DNA of 64,000 nt. Origin: Veillonellales bacterium. Lineage in GTDB: Bacteria; Bacillota; Negativicutes; JAAYSF01. Of the stretch, positions 1 through 8,072 are shown piece by piece (the first letter of the stretch is position 1; the number at the start of each line of letters is the position of its first letter). Below the pieces are notes generated by a model. That model had not been told where the DNA came from. It was given only the letters and a program-made list of their open reading frames with translations, and did no database searches. The position numbers and the translations under genes are program-made. The stretch is from contig JBDKTO010000051.1 of assembly GCA_039680175.1 (NCBI GenBank), positions 1 through 64,000 on the forward strand, in the 5' to 3' direction.

Positions 1-533
1 CCGTGTCCTCTTTTGGGGATACGCACAGCCAAATTCCACTCGGGATACTGCTTGATTAAATGAATACAATCGCCTGTGGCAAAAGCCATAAAAGAAATAT
101 AATGCGTCTTTGTCATGGGGTGATCACTCGTAATGTACCAATCGTCTTCTATGACTTGAACAGACAGTTTTTCACTTTCTTCCGCTTTTTTTAGTGCCTG
201 AGCAGTCAGTTTTTTACCGCAGCACGAAATTTCTGCTTTGCCGGTGCAAAGTGAGATGTTATTGCATATTGAACAGATATAATATTTTGTGTTTTTCATA
301 TTGCCTCCTACAAAATCATTCGGGGTCATATCGCCGACTAGTAATTTTTGTGTATCAACTCTGAGAAGGTCTGAAAGTTCTGGAATAAGCGAAATATCCG
401 GGCATCCCAAACCACGTTCCCACTTGGAAACGGTTTTGTCGCTGATGTTCATTTTATCCGCAAGCTGTTTTTGCGTCATATTGCATTCCTGACGCAAGGT
501 GCGGATTATGTTTCCGACTTTACTGTTCTGCAT
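1..533 (-). CDS. XRE-family regulator with C-terminal cysteine-rich (desulfoferrodoxin-like) domain, partial
   Basis: Reading leftward from ATG at 533, the protein opens with a Cro/C1-type helix-turn-helix (residues about 8-60, containing MTQKQLADKMNISDKTVSKW). It continues in frame into a Cys-rich part with CSICNN and SCCGKKL, then a segment with WYITSDHPMTKTHYISFM that resembles desulfoferrodoxin-type domains. The gene is cut by the left window edge, so its C-terminus is unseen. An SD (GGAGGG) lies 7-12 nt upstream of ATG 533. An internal ATG at 300 has its own GGAGG, so a shorter product is possible. The combination suggests a redox- or metal-sensing repressor; the ligand is unknown. Confidence 0.75.
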   Translation of the reverse strand, partial: MQNSKVGNIIRTLRQECNMTQKQLADKMNISDKTVSKWERGLGCPDISLIPELSDLLRVDTQKLLVGDMTPNDFVGGNMKNTKYYICSICNNISLCTGKAEISCCGKKLTAQALKKAEESEKLSVQVIEDDWYITSDHPMTKTHYISFMAFATGDCIHLIKQYPEWNLAVRIPKRGH

Positions 534-740
534 TATTTTGTCCCTCCACGTATTAAATTGTACAAAGATTTCATCTGTTATTCAATCAACTCTCCGTAGA
601 GTTGTTTGTTGTATTTTTATGTAAAATATAGTAATATAAATTATACAATTTTGTAGAATCGGAAGAACCATCCCATTGAGTCAGTTTAAGAAAATTTGAG
701 CATGTAGGTAGAGGTTCATGAGGTTCATCTGGAGGAATTA
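534..740. promoter_or_regulatory. Divergent promoter region with operator-like palindromes
   Basis: This 207-nt AT-rich region separates the leftward XRE gene from the rightward methylase. It holds the palindrome TTGTACAA (558-565) just upstream of the XRE start and a 6-bp inverted repeat CAACTC/GAGTTG (587-592/599-604). Several TATAAT-like boxes lie in 630-650. XRE regulators often bind such sites near their own promoter, so autoregulation is plausible but inferred. Confidence 0.4.
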
Positions 741-1583
741 ATGGGAAAGAACAAACTTGCACTTGTTGCTCCTATTCTGAAATGGGCAGGAGGAAAGAGA
801 CAGCTCATTCATGAAATTGAAAAATATATACCAAGGAAGTTTACAACTTATTATGAGCCCTTTGTTGGGGGAGCGGCGGTGCTTTTTTATACTCAGCCCC
901 CAAAAGCTGTAATTAATGATGTAAACGCTGAATTAATGAATTTATATCAAGTAATAAAAAACGATGTTGATGGATTGATTGAATCCTTAAAAAATCATAA
1001 AAATGAGGCAGAATATTTTTATAAAATAAGAGAGTTAGATCGTGATAAGAATGTATATAGTAGATTAACATTAATTGACAGGGCATCAAGGATTCTATTT
1101 TTAAATAAAACGTGTTACAATGGCCTTTTTCGGGTTAATAAAGCTGGAGAATTTAACGCTCCGTTTGGAAACTACAAAAATCCAAATTTGGTAAATGAGA
1201 TTACTCTTAGGGCAGTTAGTAATTATTTTAATAAAGCAAATATAGTGTTTCTTAATGGCGATTTTGAACAAGCGGTAAGAGGTATAAGAAAGGGAAGTTT
1301 TGTTTATTTAGATCCGCCATACGATCCTGTTTCAAATAGCGCAAATTTTACAGGATATAATAAGGGCGGGTTTAATCAGGCAGAACAAATACGACTTAAG
1401 AAATTATGTGATTCGTTACAGCAAAAAGGCGTAAAATTTTTACTGTCTAATTCGGATACAGGTTTTATAAACGATTTATATAAGTCTTATAAAATTGAGG
1501 TTATTCAAGCTAGACGAGCTATAAATTCAAAAGCTGACTCGCGAGGCGAAGTTAATGAGGTTTTGGTGAGAAATTTTGAGTAG
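741..1583 (+). CDS. Dam-type DNA adenine (N6) methyltransferase
   Basis: The protein (280 aa) has the order of class alpha amino-methyltransferases of the Dam/DpnIIA family. The SAM-binding motif WAGGKRQLI is near residue 18, YYEPFVGGAAV near 41 and the catalytic DPPY near 192. Length matches the family (about 270-285 aa). The start follows GGAGGA by 6 nt. The restriction gene downstream overlaps it by 8 nt, so the two form a type II restriction-modification unit, and this enzyme protects host sites. The target is possibly GATC but cannot be fixed from sequence alone. Codon use is markedly AT-rich compared with the genes after 3.8 kb, which suggests horizontal acquisition. Confidence 0.9.
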   Translation: MGKNKLALVAPILKWAGGKRQLIHEIEKYIPRKFTTYYEPFVGGAAVLFYTQPPKAVINDVNAELMNLYQVIKNDVDGLIESLKNHKNEAEYFYKIRELDRDKNVYSRLTLIDRASRILFLNKTCYNGLFRVNKAGEFNAPFGNYKNPNLVNEITLRAVSNYFNKANIVFLNGDFEQAVRGIRKGSFVYLDPPYDPVSNSANFTGYNKGGFNQAEQIRLKKLCDSLQQKGVKFLLSNSDTGFINDLYKSYKIEVIQARRAINSKADSRGEVNEVLVRNFE

Positions 1584-2856
1584 TACGAAAAATGATATTG
1601 CCTGGGAAAAGTTATTTAAAAGCCATAATATTTTAAGCGAAGTTCAACGAAATAGGAGTTTTGAAATTTCAGCTGCACAGATTAATCAGGTACGTGAAGC
1701 TCGACTTATGACTAAATTTGATCATAAGATAAATTTGCCAAAAATTTTTACGGATAATAAATTGTCTATTTTACCGATTACACGGGGCAGTTATGTAATA
1801 TCCCAGTTTGAAACGTATAAAAAATTTGCGGAGATAGACTCTGAGCTTATAAGAGTATCTCTTCCTGAATACCTTCAAAGCATTGATTATGAGAATATAA
1901 ATAGTGAAGCAATGGCGATAAATTGTTCTTTTGTTTCAGGAATACTTGCGGATTTTGTTGAAGATGAAGAACTGCTGCCTACTGTTAGCGGGAGGATGGG
2001 CTCTAGTTCATTTAGCTTTAATATTAGGAATATGGAACTGAAACGGGATGTTACTATAAATGTTAAGAATTCTCAGATTGAAATTGATGGTGGATATGAA
2101 GGGCTTAGGTATTTAACTTTACTTGAAGCGAAAAACGCTATTTCAGATGATTTTCTTGTTAGGCAGCTATATTATCCATATAGATTATGGGCTGGTAACG
2201 TAGCAAAAAGAGTTAAGCCTGTCTTTATGGTTTATTCAAATGGGGTTTATTATTTGTACGAGTACCAGTTTGAAAATGTAAATAATTATAATTCACTCGC
2301 TTTAATTAAGCAGAAACGTTATAGTATTGAAGCTGTCGAAATAACTTTGGAAGATATTTTACAAATAATGGGGAATATTCAATTTGTTACAGAACCAGAA
2401 ATTGCCTTCCCGCAAGCAGATAATTTTAATAGAATCATCAATTTATGCGAGTTATTATTCCAGAATGAAATGACAAAAGACGATATTACTACAAACTATG
2501 ATTTTGATCCACGGCAAACTAATTACTACACTGATGCAGCGAGATATTTAGGTCTCATAGATAAGAAAAGGGACAATAGCTCAATCGTTTTTTATCTAAC
2601 CTATGAGGGGGAAAAGATTCTTAAGTTAAAATATAAGGTTAGACAACTGAATTTTGCGAGATTAATTTTGAGGCATAGGCCATATCATGATGTTTTAAGA
2701 AAGTATTTAACTACACGAAAGATGCCTTCAAAAGAAGAAATTGTCCGCAGTATGAGAGAATCCGGACTTTATAATATTGAAGCAGAAAGTACTTATAAAA
2801 GAAGGGCATCTACAGTGGCGGGATGGATAAATTGGATTTTGAATTTATCAAGGTGA
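1576..2856 (+). CDS. Putative type II restriction endonuclease
   Basis: This 426-aa reading frame begins with TTG at 1576 inside the end of the methylase gene (8-nt overlap), typical of translationally coupled restriction-modification pairs. No closer ATG with an SD was found. A candidate PD-(D/E)xK core is seen around residues 170-195: EIDGGYEG followed by LLEAKNAI, where E-A-K would be the ExK part. The rest is unrecognised; the C-terminal third looks helical and could hold a winged-helix domain. Assignment rests mainly on position beside the methylase plus this motif. Base composition is AT-rich like its partner. Confidence 0.65.
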   Translation: MSSTKNDIAWEKLFKSHNILSEVQRNRSFEISAAQINQVREARLMTKFDHKINLPKIFTDNKLSILPITRGSYVISQFETYKKFAEIDSELIRVSLPEYLQSIDYENINSEAMAINCSFVSGILADFVEDEELLPTVSGRMGSSSFSFNIRNMELKRDVTINVKNSQIEIDGGYEGLRYLTLLEAKNAISDDFLVRQLYYPYRLWAGNVAKRVKPVFMVYSNGVYYLYEYQFENVNNYNSLALIKQKRYSIEAVEITLEDILQIMGNIQFVTEPEIAFPQADNFNRIINLCELLFQNEMTKDDITTNYDFDPRQTNYYTDAARYLGLIDKKRDNSSIVFYLTYEGEKILKLKYKVRQLNFARLILRHRPYHDVLRKYLTTRKMPSKEEIVRSMRESGLYNIEAESTYKRRASTVAGWINWILNLSR

Positions 2857-2886
2857 AAAAAGCAAGGGGACGCTCAACTCGCTTCC
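2857..2886 (+). repeat. GGGGACG element, copy 1
   Basis: AAAAGCAAGGGGACGCTCA is followed by a CGCTTCC end. A second copy at 3588-3616 reads AAAAGCACGGGGACGTTCA and ends in TGCTCC. Both copies lie immediately downstream of a stop codon. GGGGACG-bearing repeats scattered in Firmicute genomes are often linked to REP-associated transposases; no transposase is visible here. Confidence 0.45.
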
Positions 2887-3128
2887 AATCAAGAGCTAAA
2901 AGAGGGAAGGCGGTTCCTGTTCCTTTTCAAGAAAGGACAAAGGCACAAGTATACTCCGGCAGAGCAGTAAACATCCCAGTTGATGAAAATCACTCTTTTG
3001 GGGGATATATTAGAAACGGAAATTGTTTTAAACTGAACACAGTAAGTTATTTTTTTGTCTTAATAAGAGCTTTTATGGTTTGCGGGCAGGAAACTAAGAA
3101 ATAATTTTGCATGAGGGGTGGTCCGGAA
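2857..3128. other. Intergenic stretch without a convincing gene
   Basis: The only open frame here (2823-3104) overlaps the restriction gene, has no ribosome binding site and gives a low-complexity basic peptide, so I do not call it. The stretch starts with a GGGGACG element directly after the restriction gene stop codon. Confidence 0.5.
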
Positions 3129-3287
3129 ATGTTTGATGACTGGATTATTTGGGGATCAGTAATTGCCTTAAGTATCATTCTAATAGTATCCGCCCAACTT
3201 ATTCGAAAAACATCTCATTCGTGTCACCGCAAAATTAAATACGTACATGTAAACCATATAAAATTTAGAGGTTTATATCATATGTAG
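3129..3287 (+). CDS. Small single-pass membrane protein, 52 aa, hypothetical
   Basis: ATG at 3129 is preceded by GAGGGGTGG. The product has one strong hydrophobic helix (residues about 5-25, WIIWGSVIALSIILIVSAQL) followed by a basic tail rich in His, Lys and Arg. I do not recognise a family. It sits in the AT-rich accessory stretch after the restriction-modification genes and may belong to that import. The good SD and clean topology argue for a real gene, but shortness keeps confidence low. Confidence 0.4.
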   Translation: MFDDWIIWGSVIALSIILIVSAQLIRKTSHSCHRKIKYVHVNHIKFRGLYHM

Positions 3288-3311
3288 CCATAATAAGAGG
3301 CGATAAAAAAC

Positions 3312-3587
3312 ATGGCAAATTTAATGACGGTTCGCGATAGGTATGCCGCAAATAAATTCAGAATGGATATCTTTTTTGTTTATGATTCCAAGCAACATAT
3401 GATTTTCTTTGATATCCAGCCACAGTCAATGCCATCTGAGCATAATTTAATGCTCTTTGTATCCAATGGCATTTTAAGTGTTTCTACGATTCCCCAAAGG
3501 CACTTGTATGCTGCCAAGCGGTCAACTATTTTTGCCAATATCATAAAAATTATTAAACGATGGATAATTGATTGTAAGGTAAAATGA
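3312..3587 (+). CDS. Hypothetical protein, 91 aa
   Basis: This open frame of 91 codons starts at ATG 3312 with only a weak purine-rich stretch (AAGAGGCGA) upstream. The protein has mixed hydrophobic and basic composition with no motif I recognise and no clear membrane segment. It lies between the small membrane protein and the second GGGGACG element, in AT-rich DNA. It could be a degraded fragment of a mobile-element gene. Confidence 0.35.
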   Translation: MANLMTVRDRYAANKFRMDIFFVYDSKQHMIFFDIQPQSMPSEHNLMLFVSNGILSVSTIPQRHLYAAKRSTIFANIIKIIKRWIIDCKVK

Positions 3588-3616
3588 TAAAAGCACGGGG
3601 ACGTTCATTTTGCTCC
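3588..3616 (+). repeat. GGGGACG element, copy 2
   Basis: This is the second copy of the element at 2857-2886, with AAAAGCACGGGGACGTTCA beginning right after the stop codon of the preceding open frame. The remaining 180 nt up to the exchanger gene show no further gene. Confidence 0.4.
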
Positions 3617-3794
3617 ATTCCCGTTCATACATTAGTTGTCTAAGGAAGAGAGAGATAGTTGTAAAAAAGGATTATAAGTGATAGTGCTGAATTTAAAAGC
3701 GTAGCAAAAGTTTTGTATTTGTTGGGGAACATATAGGTAGACTCAATTGGCCTGTTGATTTGCCCGTTTACTGTTATTGTTGGGAGGAATGTTT

Positions 3795-4850
3795 ATGGCT
3801 CGTTTTCTTCCAGTTGCGTTGCTTCTCATACCTTTGAGCGTGATGGCTGAATTCCTGCAGTGGGGCCCTGTTCCGGTATTTGTGATTGCCTGTCTGGCGA
3901 TTTTGCCGTTAGCGGTTTACATGGGCTTTGCCACCGAAGTACTGGCACTTTACACTAATCCTAAAGTCGGCGGATTTTTGAATGCGGCTTTCGGTAATGC
4001 AACCGAACTCATTATTGCTTTTTTCGCTCTTAAACAAGGTATGTTCGATGTTGTCAAAGCATCTATAGCCGGATCCATTCTGGGGAATTCCCTGCTGGTT
4101 CTGGGTGCCAGTATGGTTGCCGGCGGCGTGCGCAATGGCATACAGCACTTCAGCCGGCAGGCGGTAGAATTGTCGACTACGCTGTTGACCTTTGCTATCA
4201 TCGGGTTATGCATACCGGCTATATTCCTTTATACGGTCCGGCCTGAACTGGTGAATAGCTGGACATATGAGCCGCTCAATCTGTCGATTGCCGCAGTGAT
4301 GCTGGTGATCTATCTGCTGGGCATGTACTTTTCTTTTCGCAATAACAGCGACATGTATGGCGGTACAGGGCATGGTGAGGAACAGCCTCGCTGGCCGCGA
4401 ATGAAAGCGATCCTTATTCTCCTGGGTTCCACCTTGTTCATTGCCTGGGAAAGCGAGATTTTAGTGAGAGCTATTGAACCAATGACCCAGGTTTTGCAGA
4501 TCAGCCCGCTTTTTGTGGGAATTATCCTGATTCCCTTCATCGGCAATGCGGCTGAGCATAGTACCGCGATCTGGATGGCGATGAAGAATAAGATCGATAT
4601 TGCTGCCGAAATCGCCATTGGTTCTAGTCTGCAGATTGCGCTGTTCGTGATGCCCTGTCTGGTTATCGCCGGAGCAGTTATCAATCATCCCATGAGTCCG
4701 GTATTCAATATTTTTGAAATTTTTTCTTTGGTGATTTCGATTGTGATTGTGAACCGGGTTGCAGGGGACGGGAAATCTAACTGGCTGGAAGGACTTCAAC
4801 TTCTGGCAGTTTATTTTATCATTGCCGCCTGCTTTTTGTGGATCAATTAA
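3795..4850 (+). CDS. Calcium/proton exchanger, CaCA superfamily (Cax/ChaA type)
   Basis: This integral membrane protein of about 350 aa has roughly eleven hydrophobic helices. It carries the two family signature repeats: GFLNAAFGNATELIIAFFAL in the first half and PFIGNAAEHSTAIWMAMKNK in the second, each holding the acidic residue used for cation binding. Length fits bacterial CAX proteins. Three in-frame starts exist (TTG 3777, ATG 3789, ATG 3795); GGGAGG at 3782-3787 is best spaced for ATG 3795. It likely exports Ca2+ in exchange for protons. It appears to be a single-gene unit. Confidence 0.93.
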   Translation: MARFLPVALLLIPLSVMAEFLQWGPVPVFVIACLAILPLAVYMGFATEVLALYTNPKVGGFLNAAFGNATELIIAFFALKQGMFDVVKASIAGSILGNSLLVLGASMVAGGVRNGIQHFSRQAVELSTTLLTFAIIGLCIPAIFLYTVRPELVNSWTYEPLNLSIAAVMLVIYLLGMYFSFRNNSDMYGGTGHGEEQPRWPRMKAILILLGSTLFIAWESEILVRAIEPMTQVLQISPLFVGIILIPFIGNAAEHSTAIWMAMKNKIDIAAEIAIGSSLQIALFVMPCLVIAGAVINHPMSPVFNIFEIFSLVISIVIVNRVAGDGKSNWLEGLQLLAVYFIIAACFLWIN

Positions 4851-4925
4851 ATGACATACGGATTTAAGTGTCAGATTGCGATTTGCTGCTCAAAATTTAC
4901 TATTTAAAACCTGAGGTGAATCATT

Positions 4926-5162
4926 ATGGGAATTAAACTCAGCCAAGAAACACAGAAAGTTTTAATCAGCAGCATACAAAAGTTTTTTTCGGAAGAATGT
5001 GACGAAGAAATCAGTGAGTTCAAAGCCTCGATTTTTTTGGATTTTATTTTGAATGAGGCAGGAGTATATATTTACAATCAGGCTGTTTCCGATGCCTATC
5101 AGCTCATGAGTCAGAAAAATGAGGAACTTTTTTCACTTGAGAAACGTATTACAGGGAGATAA
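4926..5162 (+). CDS. DUF2164 family protein
   Basis: The protein is 78 aa and starts at ATG 4926 behind TGAGGTG. It matches the small DUF2164 family in length and in its features: an N-terminal SQETQKVLISSIQKFF helix, an acidic middle and a FLDFILNEAGVYIYNQAVSDA segment. The function of the family is unknown. It is a stand-alone gene about 95 nt ahead of the chemoreceptor. Confidence 0.75.
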   Translation: MGIKLSQETQKVLISSIQKFFSEECDEEISEFKASIFLDFILNEAGVYIYNQAVSDAYQLMSQKNEELFSLEKRITGR

Positions 5163-5256
5163 TTTGCCGGAAATAAAGGAAATCCTAATTTTTACAGCGA
5201 ACTTACTCTTATAAATCTTTCTTCTAATAAACATGTGAAATGAGGAGTGGCGTCCT

Positions 5257-6114
5257 ATGGAAATTGACCGGAGCATAGCGGGAAAAATTGTCGATTTTAT
5301 TCTTGCACAAACGGGATTCCATACGATTGTATGTGATACCAGCGGGACAATCATTGCAGATTCGGCTAAAAAAAGAAACGGAATTGTTCACAGCGGTTCG
5401 CAGAAAATTTTGCATTCCAGTATTGATTTCATCACAATAACGGAAGAAGACGAAGCTGCCAGCAACGGCAAACTGAAAGCGGGAATTCATTTGGCGATCA
5501 AAGACGGCGCCAGTAAAATTGGCTCATTCGGTATTGCCGGCAAGATCGACGTTGTTGAACCTGTCGCCAAAATTGCTGCTGGGCTCATCAAGTCCAAACT
5601 AAATGATAACCAAACCCGCATCATGATTCTTAATTCCATCCACGAAATGAATACTGCAATAGAGCAGGCAACTGCCGCTATCCAGCAGTTGACGGCGTCG
5701 TCGGAACAATTGGCCGTTGCCGGACAACATGCGGCTGAGATTTCCAGCAAAGCCGGTCATGATATCAGCAGTTCCACCGAGATACTCGAAATGATTAAAC
5801 GAGTAGCCGGACAAACAAATCTGCTTGGCCTTAATGCGGCGATTGAGGCGGCCCGGGCGGGAGAGTTGGGACGGGGATTTTCCGTTGTGGCCGATGAAGT
5901 TAGGAAATTATCGGATGAGACGAATCACTCGGTGAACAAGATCAACGATATATTAAACAGCATTAGTGCGACTGTGACGCAAGTTATTCAAAATACCCAG
6001 GAAAACAGCGGCATTATCCAGGAACAGGCGACAACCACCCAGAGTATCGCCCATATGCTGGAAGGCATAGAAAGCAGCAGTAAGAAACTTATCAGTCTGG
6101 CTCAGCAACTGTAA
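5257..6114 (+). CDS. Soluble methyl-accepting chemotaxis protein with CdaR-type diacid-sensing domain
   Basis: The protein (285 aa) has no membrane helix. Residues 1-110 resemble the Diacid_rec sensor domain of CdaR regulators ([26 protein letters not shown], then [20 protein letters not shown]). Residues 120-285 are a short MCP coiled coil with the hairpin tip [15 protein letters not shown] and [16 protein letters not shown], which contact CheA and CheW. It is likely a cytoplasmic chemoreceptor for a carboxylic acid. A paralogue of the same design is at 38310-39194. SD: GAGGAGTGG upstream of ATG 5257. Confidence 0.85.
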   Translation: MEIDRSIAGKIVDFILAQTGFHTIVCDTSGTIIADSAKKRNGIVHSGSQKILHSSIDFITITEEDEAASNGKLKAGIHLAIKDGASKIGSFGIAGKIDVVEPVAKIAAGLIKSKLNDNQTRIMILNSIHEMNTAIEQATAAIQQLTASSEQLAVAGQHAAEISSKAGHDISSSTEILEMIKRVAGQTNLLGLNAAIEAARAGELGRGFSVVADEVRKLSDETNHSVNKINDILNSISATVTQVIQNTQENSGIIQEQATTTQSIAHMLEGIESSSKKLISLAQQL

Positions 6115-6197
6115 AGACGCACTCCCTGCTCCGTACCGGGTAATGGAATGCGGCGGTGGAAATAGACAGTAAACGTAAAAAGTATAAAATCTAAAAC

Positions 6198-6226
6198 TTG
6201 ACAGCAACGGGGGTCCTTGCTACAAT
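6198..6226 (+). promoter_or_regulatory. Sigma-A promoter upstream of fluoride riboswitch 1
   Basis: A consensus TTGACA (6198-6203) and TACAAT (6221-6226) are separated by 17 nt. A second, nearer candidate is TTGTCT (6276-6281) with TATAAG (6298-6303), 16 nt apart. That one would start transcription about 20 nt before the aptamer, like the promoters of the other four riboswitches. Confidence 0.7.
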
Positions 6227-6328
6227 GTAAAAAAGATAGATTTGTACTATATTTTTACAAAAATGATTATTTTAATTGTCTTATGCTATCCGTACAGTAT
6301 AAGTACGATAGACCGAAAATATTATTTT

Positions 6329-6411
6329 GCGGCGATGGAGTTCGCCTTGGAAGCGTTTTAAGCGCTAATGACTCCTGCAGAACGAATCTGCAGGAGTCAT
6401 TAGCGCTTTTT
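6329..6411 (+). promoter_or_regulatory. Fluoride riboswitch 1 (crcB motif) with overlapping terminator
   Basis: The aptamer core GGCGATGGAGTTCGCC (6331-6346) is followed by CGCTAATGACTCCTGCAG, matching the conserved fluoride (crcB) RNA. Its 3' part, AGCGCTAATGACTCCTGCAG (6361-6380), can instead pair over 20 bp without mismatch with 6388-6407, followed by TTTT. Fluoride binding would hold the 3' strand in the pseudoknot and prevent the terminator. The downstream gene is the first MutS-like ATPase. Confidence 0.93.
6361..6411 (+). terminator. Expression-platform terminator of fluoride riboswitch 1
   Basis: A perfect 20-bp stem (6361-6380 with 6388-6407) and 7-nt loop are followed by only four T. 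It shares its 5' arm with the aptamer, so the two folds are mutually exclusive. Confidence 0.88.
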
Positions 6412-6533
6412 AGACGGTTTGGAGAATTTATAATAGGTTATTTGCTGCTTATGCAGTGGATTAATTTCGTCGTGAGGGCATTTTTCATGATAGAGGTTTA
6501 ATATATGGGCTCTCATGACGAGGGGGGGATTTT

Positions 6534-8072
6534 GTGAAGCTCCACAGTATTTTATTTGGGGAAATGGCAGACAGCAGGATAACTGAAACGGAAACAGCAG
6601 AAGTTCCAGATTTTTTTAGTGATTTAATTCTTGACCAGATTATCGATGCGATCACGGCTGATAAGCAGGAATATCATTTAAAACCGTTTTTTTACACTCC
6701 TTTGCACGATATAAATCTGATTCGATATCGTTATGAAGTTATGCAGGATCTGGCAGACAGAAACCTGTTTGACTGCATCAAAGCATTTACAAGCAAGATG
6801 AGCTGTATGCGGGAGCAGCTTGTTCAGGCAGATAAGCTCCACTATAAGTACCAAAAAGAAAGCTGGTTTTTGGCTGCGGTGGAAGTTTATTGTGAAGCCG
6901 TAGGCTGTCTGGTTCATGATTTATCCCTTGTTGAACTAAAGTCCCGCGGCTTTTTGGCTTTTCGAGACTACATAACCGAATATTACCAATCGCAAATTTT
7001 TACCGCACTGCTGACTGAAACGAAACAAAGTAAAACGGACTTATCACTTGTTCAGTATTGTATGTTAATACAAGATAACTGTATTCAAGTTCGTAAATAT
7101 GCAGCAGAGACAGATTATAGTGCAGCTGTGGAGAAAACATTCGAGAAGTTCAGACAGGGAGCGGGGAAAAATTATCAGATTCAATTTTCCGATTATCCGG
7201 AGATGAATCATGTTGAGGAGCAGATTTTGGACTTTGTAGCCAAATTGTATCCGGAAATATTTTCACGCTTCGATAATTATTGTATAGTCCATGACAATTA
7301 TCTGGATGAAACGTTGAAAATTTTTGATCGGGAAATACAGTTTTATATTGCTTATTTGGAATTTATTGAAAGATTTGAACAGAACGGATTGAAGTTTTGC
7401 TATCCGCAGGTTTCAAGTACAGGTAAAGAAGTGTGTGCTTATGAAAGTTTTGATTTAGCCCTGGCCAACAAGTTGATCGGCGAAAAAGTACGCGTTGTCT
7501 GCAATGATTTTTACTTGAAGGGGAATGAACGTATCTTTGTCGTATCCGGTCCCAATCAGGGGGGGAAGACAACATTCGCCCGCACTTTCGGACAGCTGCA
7601 TTATCTGGCGGGTATCGGCTGTCCCGTTCCCGGCAGAAAAGCGCAGCTTTTTTTGTTTGATAAGCTGTTTACGCATTTTGAGAAAGCAGAGAATATCAAA
7701 AATCTCCGGGGAAAATTGCAGGATGACCTGGTTAGAATTTACGATATCCTAAACCAGGCCACAGCAGACAGTATTATTATCATGAATGAAATTTTTACTT
7801 CCACCACACTAAAGGATGCTGGTTTTTTAGGCAAACAGATCATGAAGAGAATCGTGCAATTGGATGCGTTGTGTGTTTGTGTAACTTTTATTGATGAATT
7901 AACCGCTTGCAGCGAAAACATCGTCAGTCTTGTCAGTACGGTAGTACCTGAAAATCCGGCCTTGCGGACCTACAAAATTGTGAGAAAATCTGCCGGCGGC
8001 CGCTTATATGCAGTATCCCTTGCCGAGAAGTATCGATTGACGTATGAATGCTTAAAGGAGCGTATCCAATGA
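6534..8072 (+). CDS. MutS-related ATPase, fluoride-riboswitch controlled (first of pair)
   Basis: The protein is 512 aa. It has only the helical core and C-terminal ATPase part of MutS; the mismatch-recognition domain is missing. Walker A is GPNQGGKTTFART (about residue 339) in place of the usual GPNMGGKST. The Walker B region reads IIIMNEIFTSTTLKDAG, so the usual D of DE is N while E is kept. GTG start at 6534 follows AGGGGGGG. It overlaps the next MutS-like gene by 4 nt, so the two may form a heterodimer. Its role in fluoride stress is unknown; canonical mismatch repair is unlikely without the sensing domain. Confidence 0.85.
   Translation: MKLHSILFGEMADSRITETETAEVPDFFSDLILDQIIDAITADKQEYHLKPFFYTPLHDINLIRYRYEVMQDLADRNLFDCIKAFTSKMSCMREQLVQADKLHYKYQKESWFLAAVEVYCEAVGCLVHDLSLVELKSRGFLAFRDYITEYYQSQIFTALLTETKQSKTDLSLVQYCMLIQDNCIQVRKYAAETDYSAAVEKTFEKFRQGAGKNYQIQFSDYPEMNHVEEQILDFVAKLYPEIFSRFDNYCIVHDNYLDETLKIFDREIQFYIAYLEFIERFEQNGLKFCYPQVSSTGKEVCAYESFDLALANKLIGEKVRVVCNDFYLKGNERIFVVSGPNQGGKTTFARTFGQLHYLAGIGCPVPGRKAQLFLFDKLFTHFEKAENIKNLRGKLQDDLVRIYDILNQATADSIIIMNEIFTSTTLKDAGFLGKQIMKRIVQLDALCVCVTFIDELTACSENIVSLVSTVVPENPALRTYKIVRKSAGGRLYAVSLAEKYRLTYECLKERIQ

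Noticed and set aside
2823-3104. 93-aa open frame after the restriction gene
   Set aside because: No ribosome binding site, overlaps the restriction gene end, and runs through a repeat element; peptide looks random.
4310-4684. 124-aa leftward open frame
   Set aside because: Antisense to the Ca2+/H+ exchanger; hydrophobicity mirrors the membrane gene opposite.
6217-6501. 94-aa open frame before the first MutS-like gene
   Set aside because: It runs through fluoride riboswitch 1 and its terminator and has no SD.
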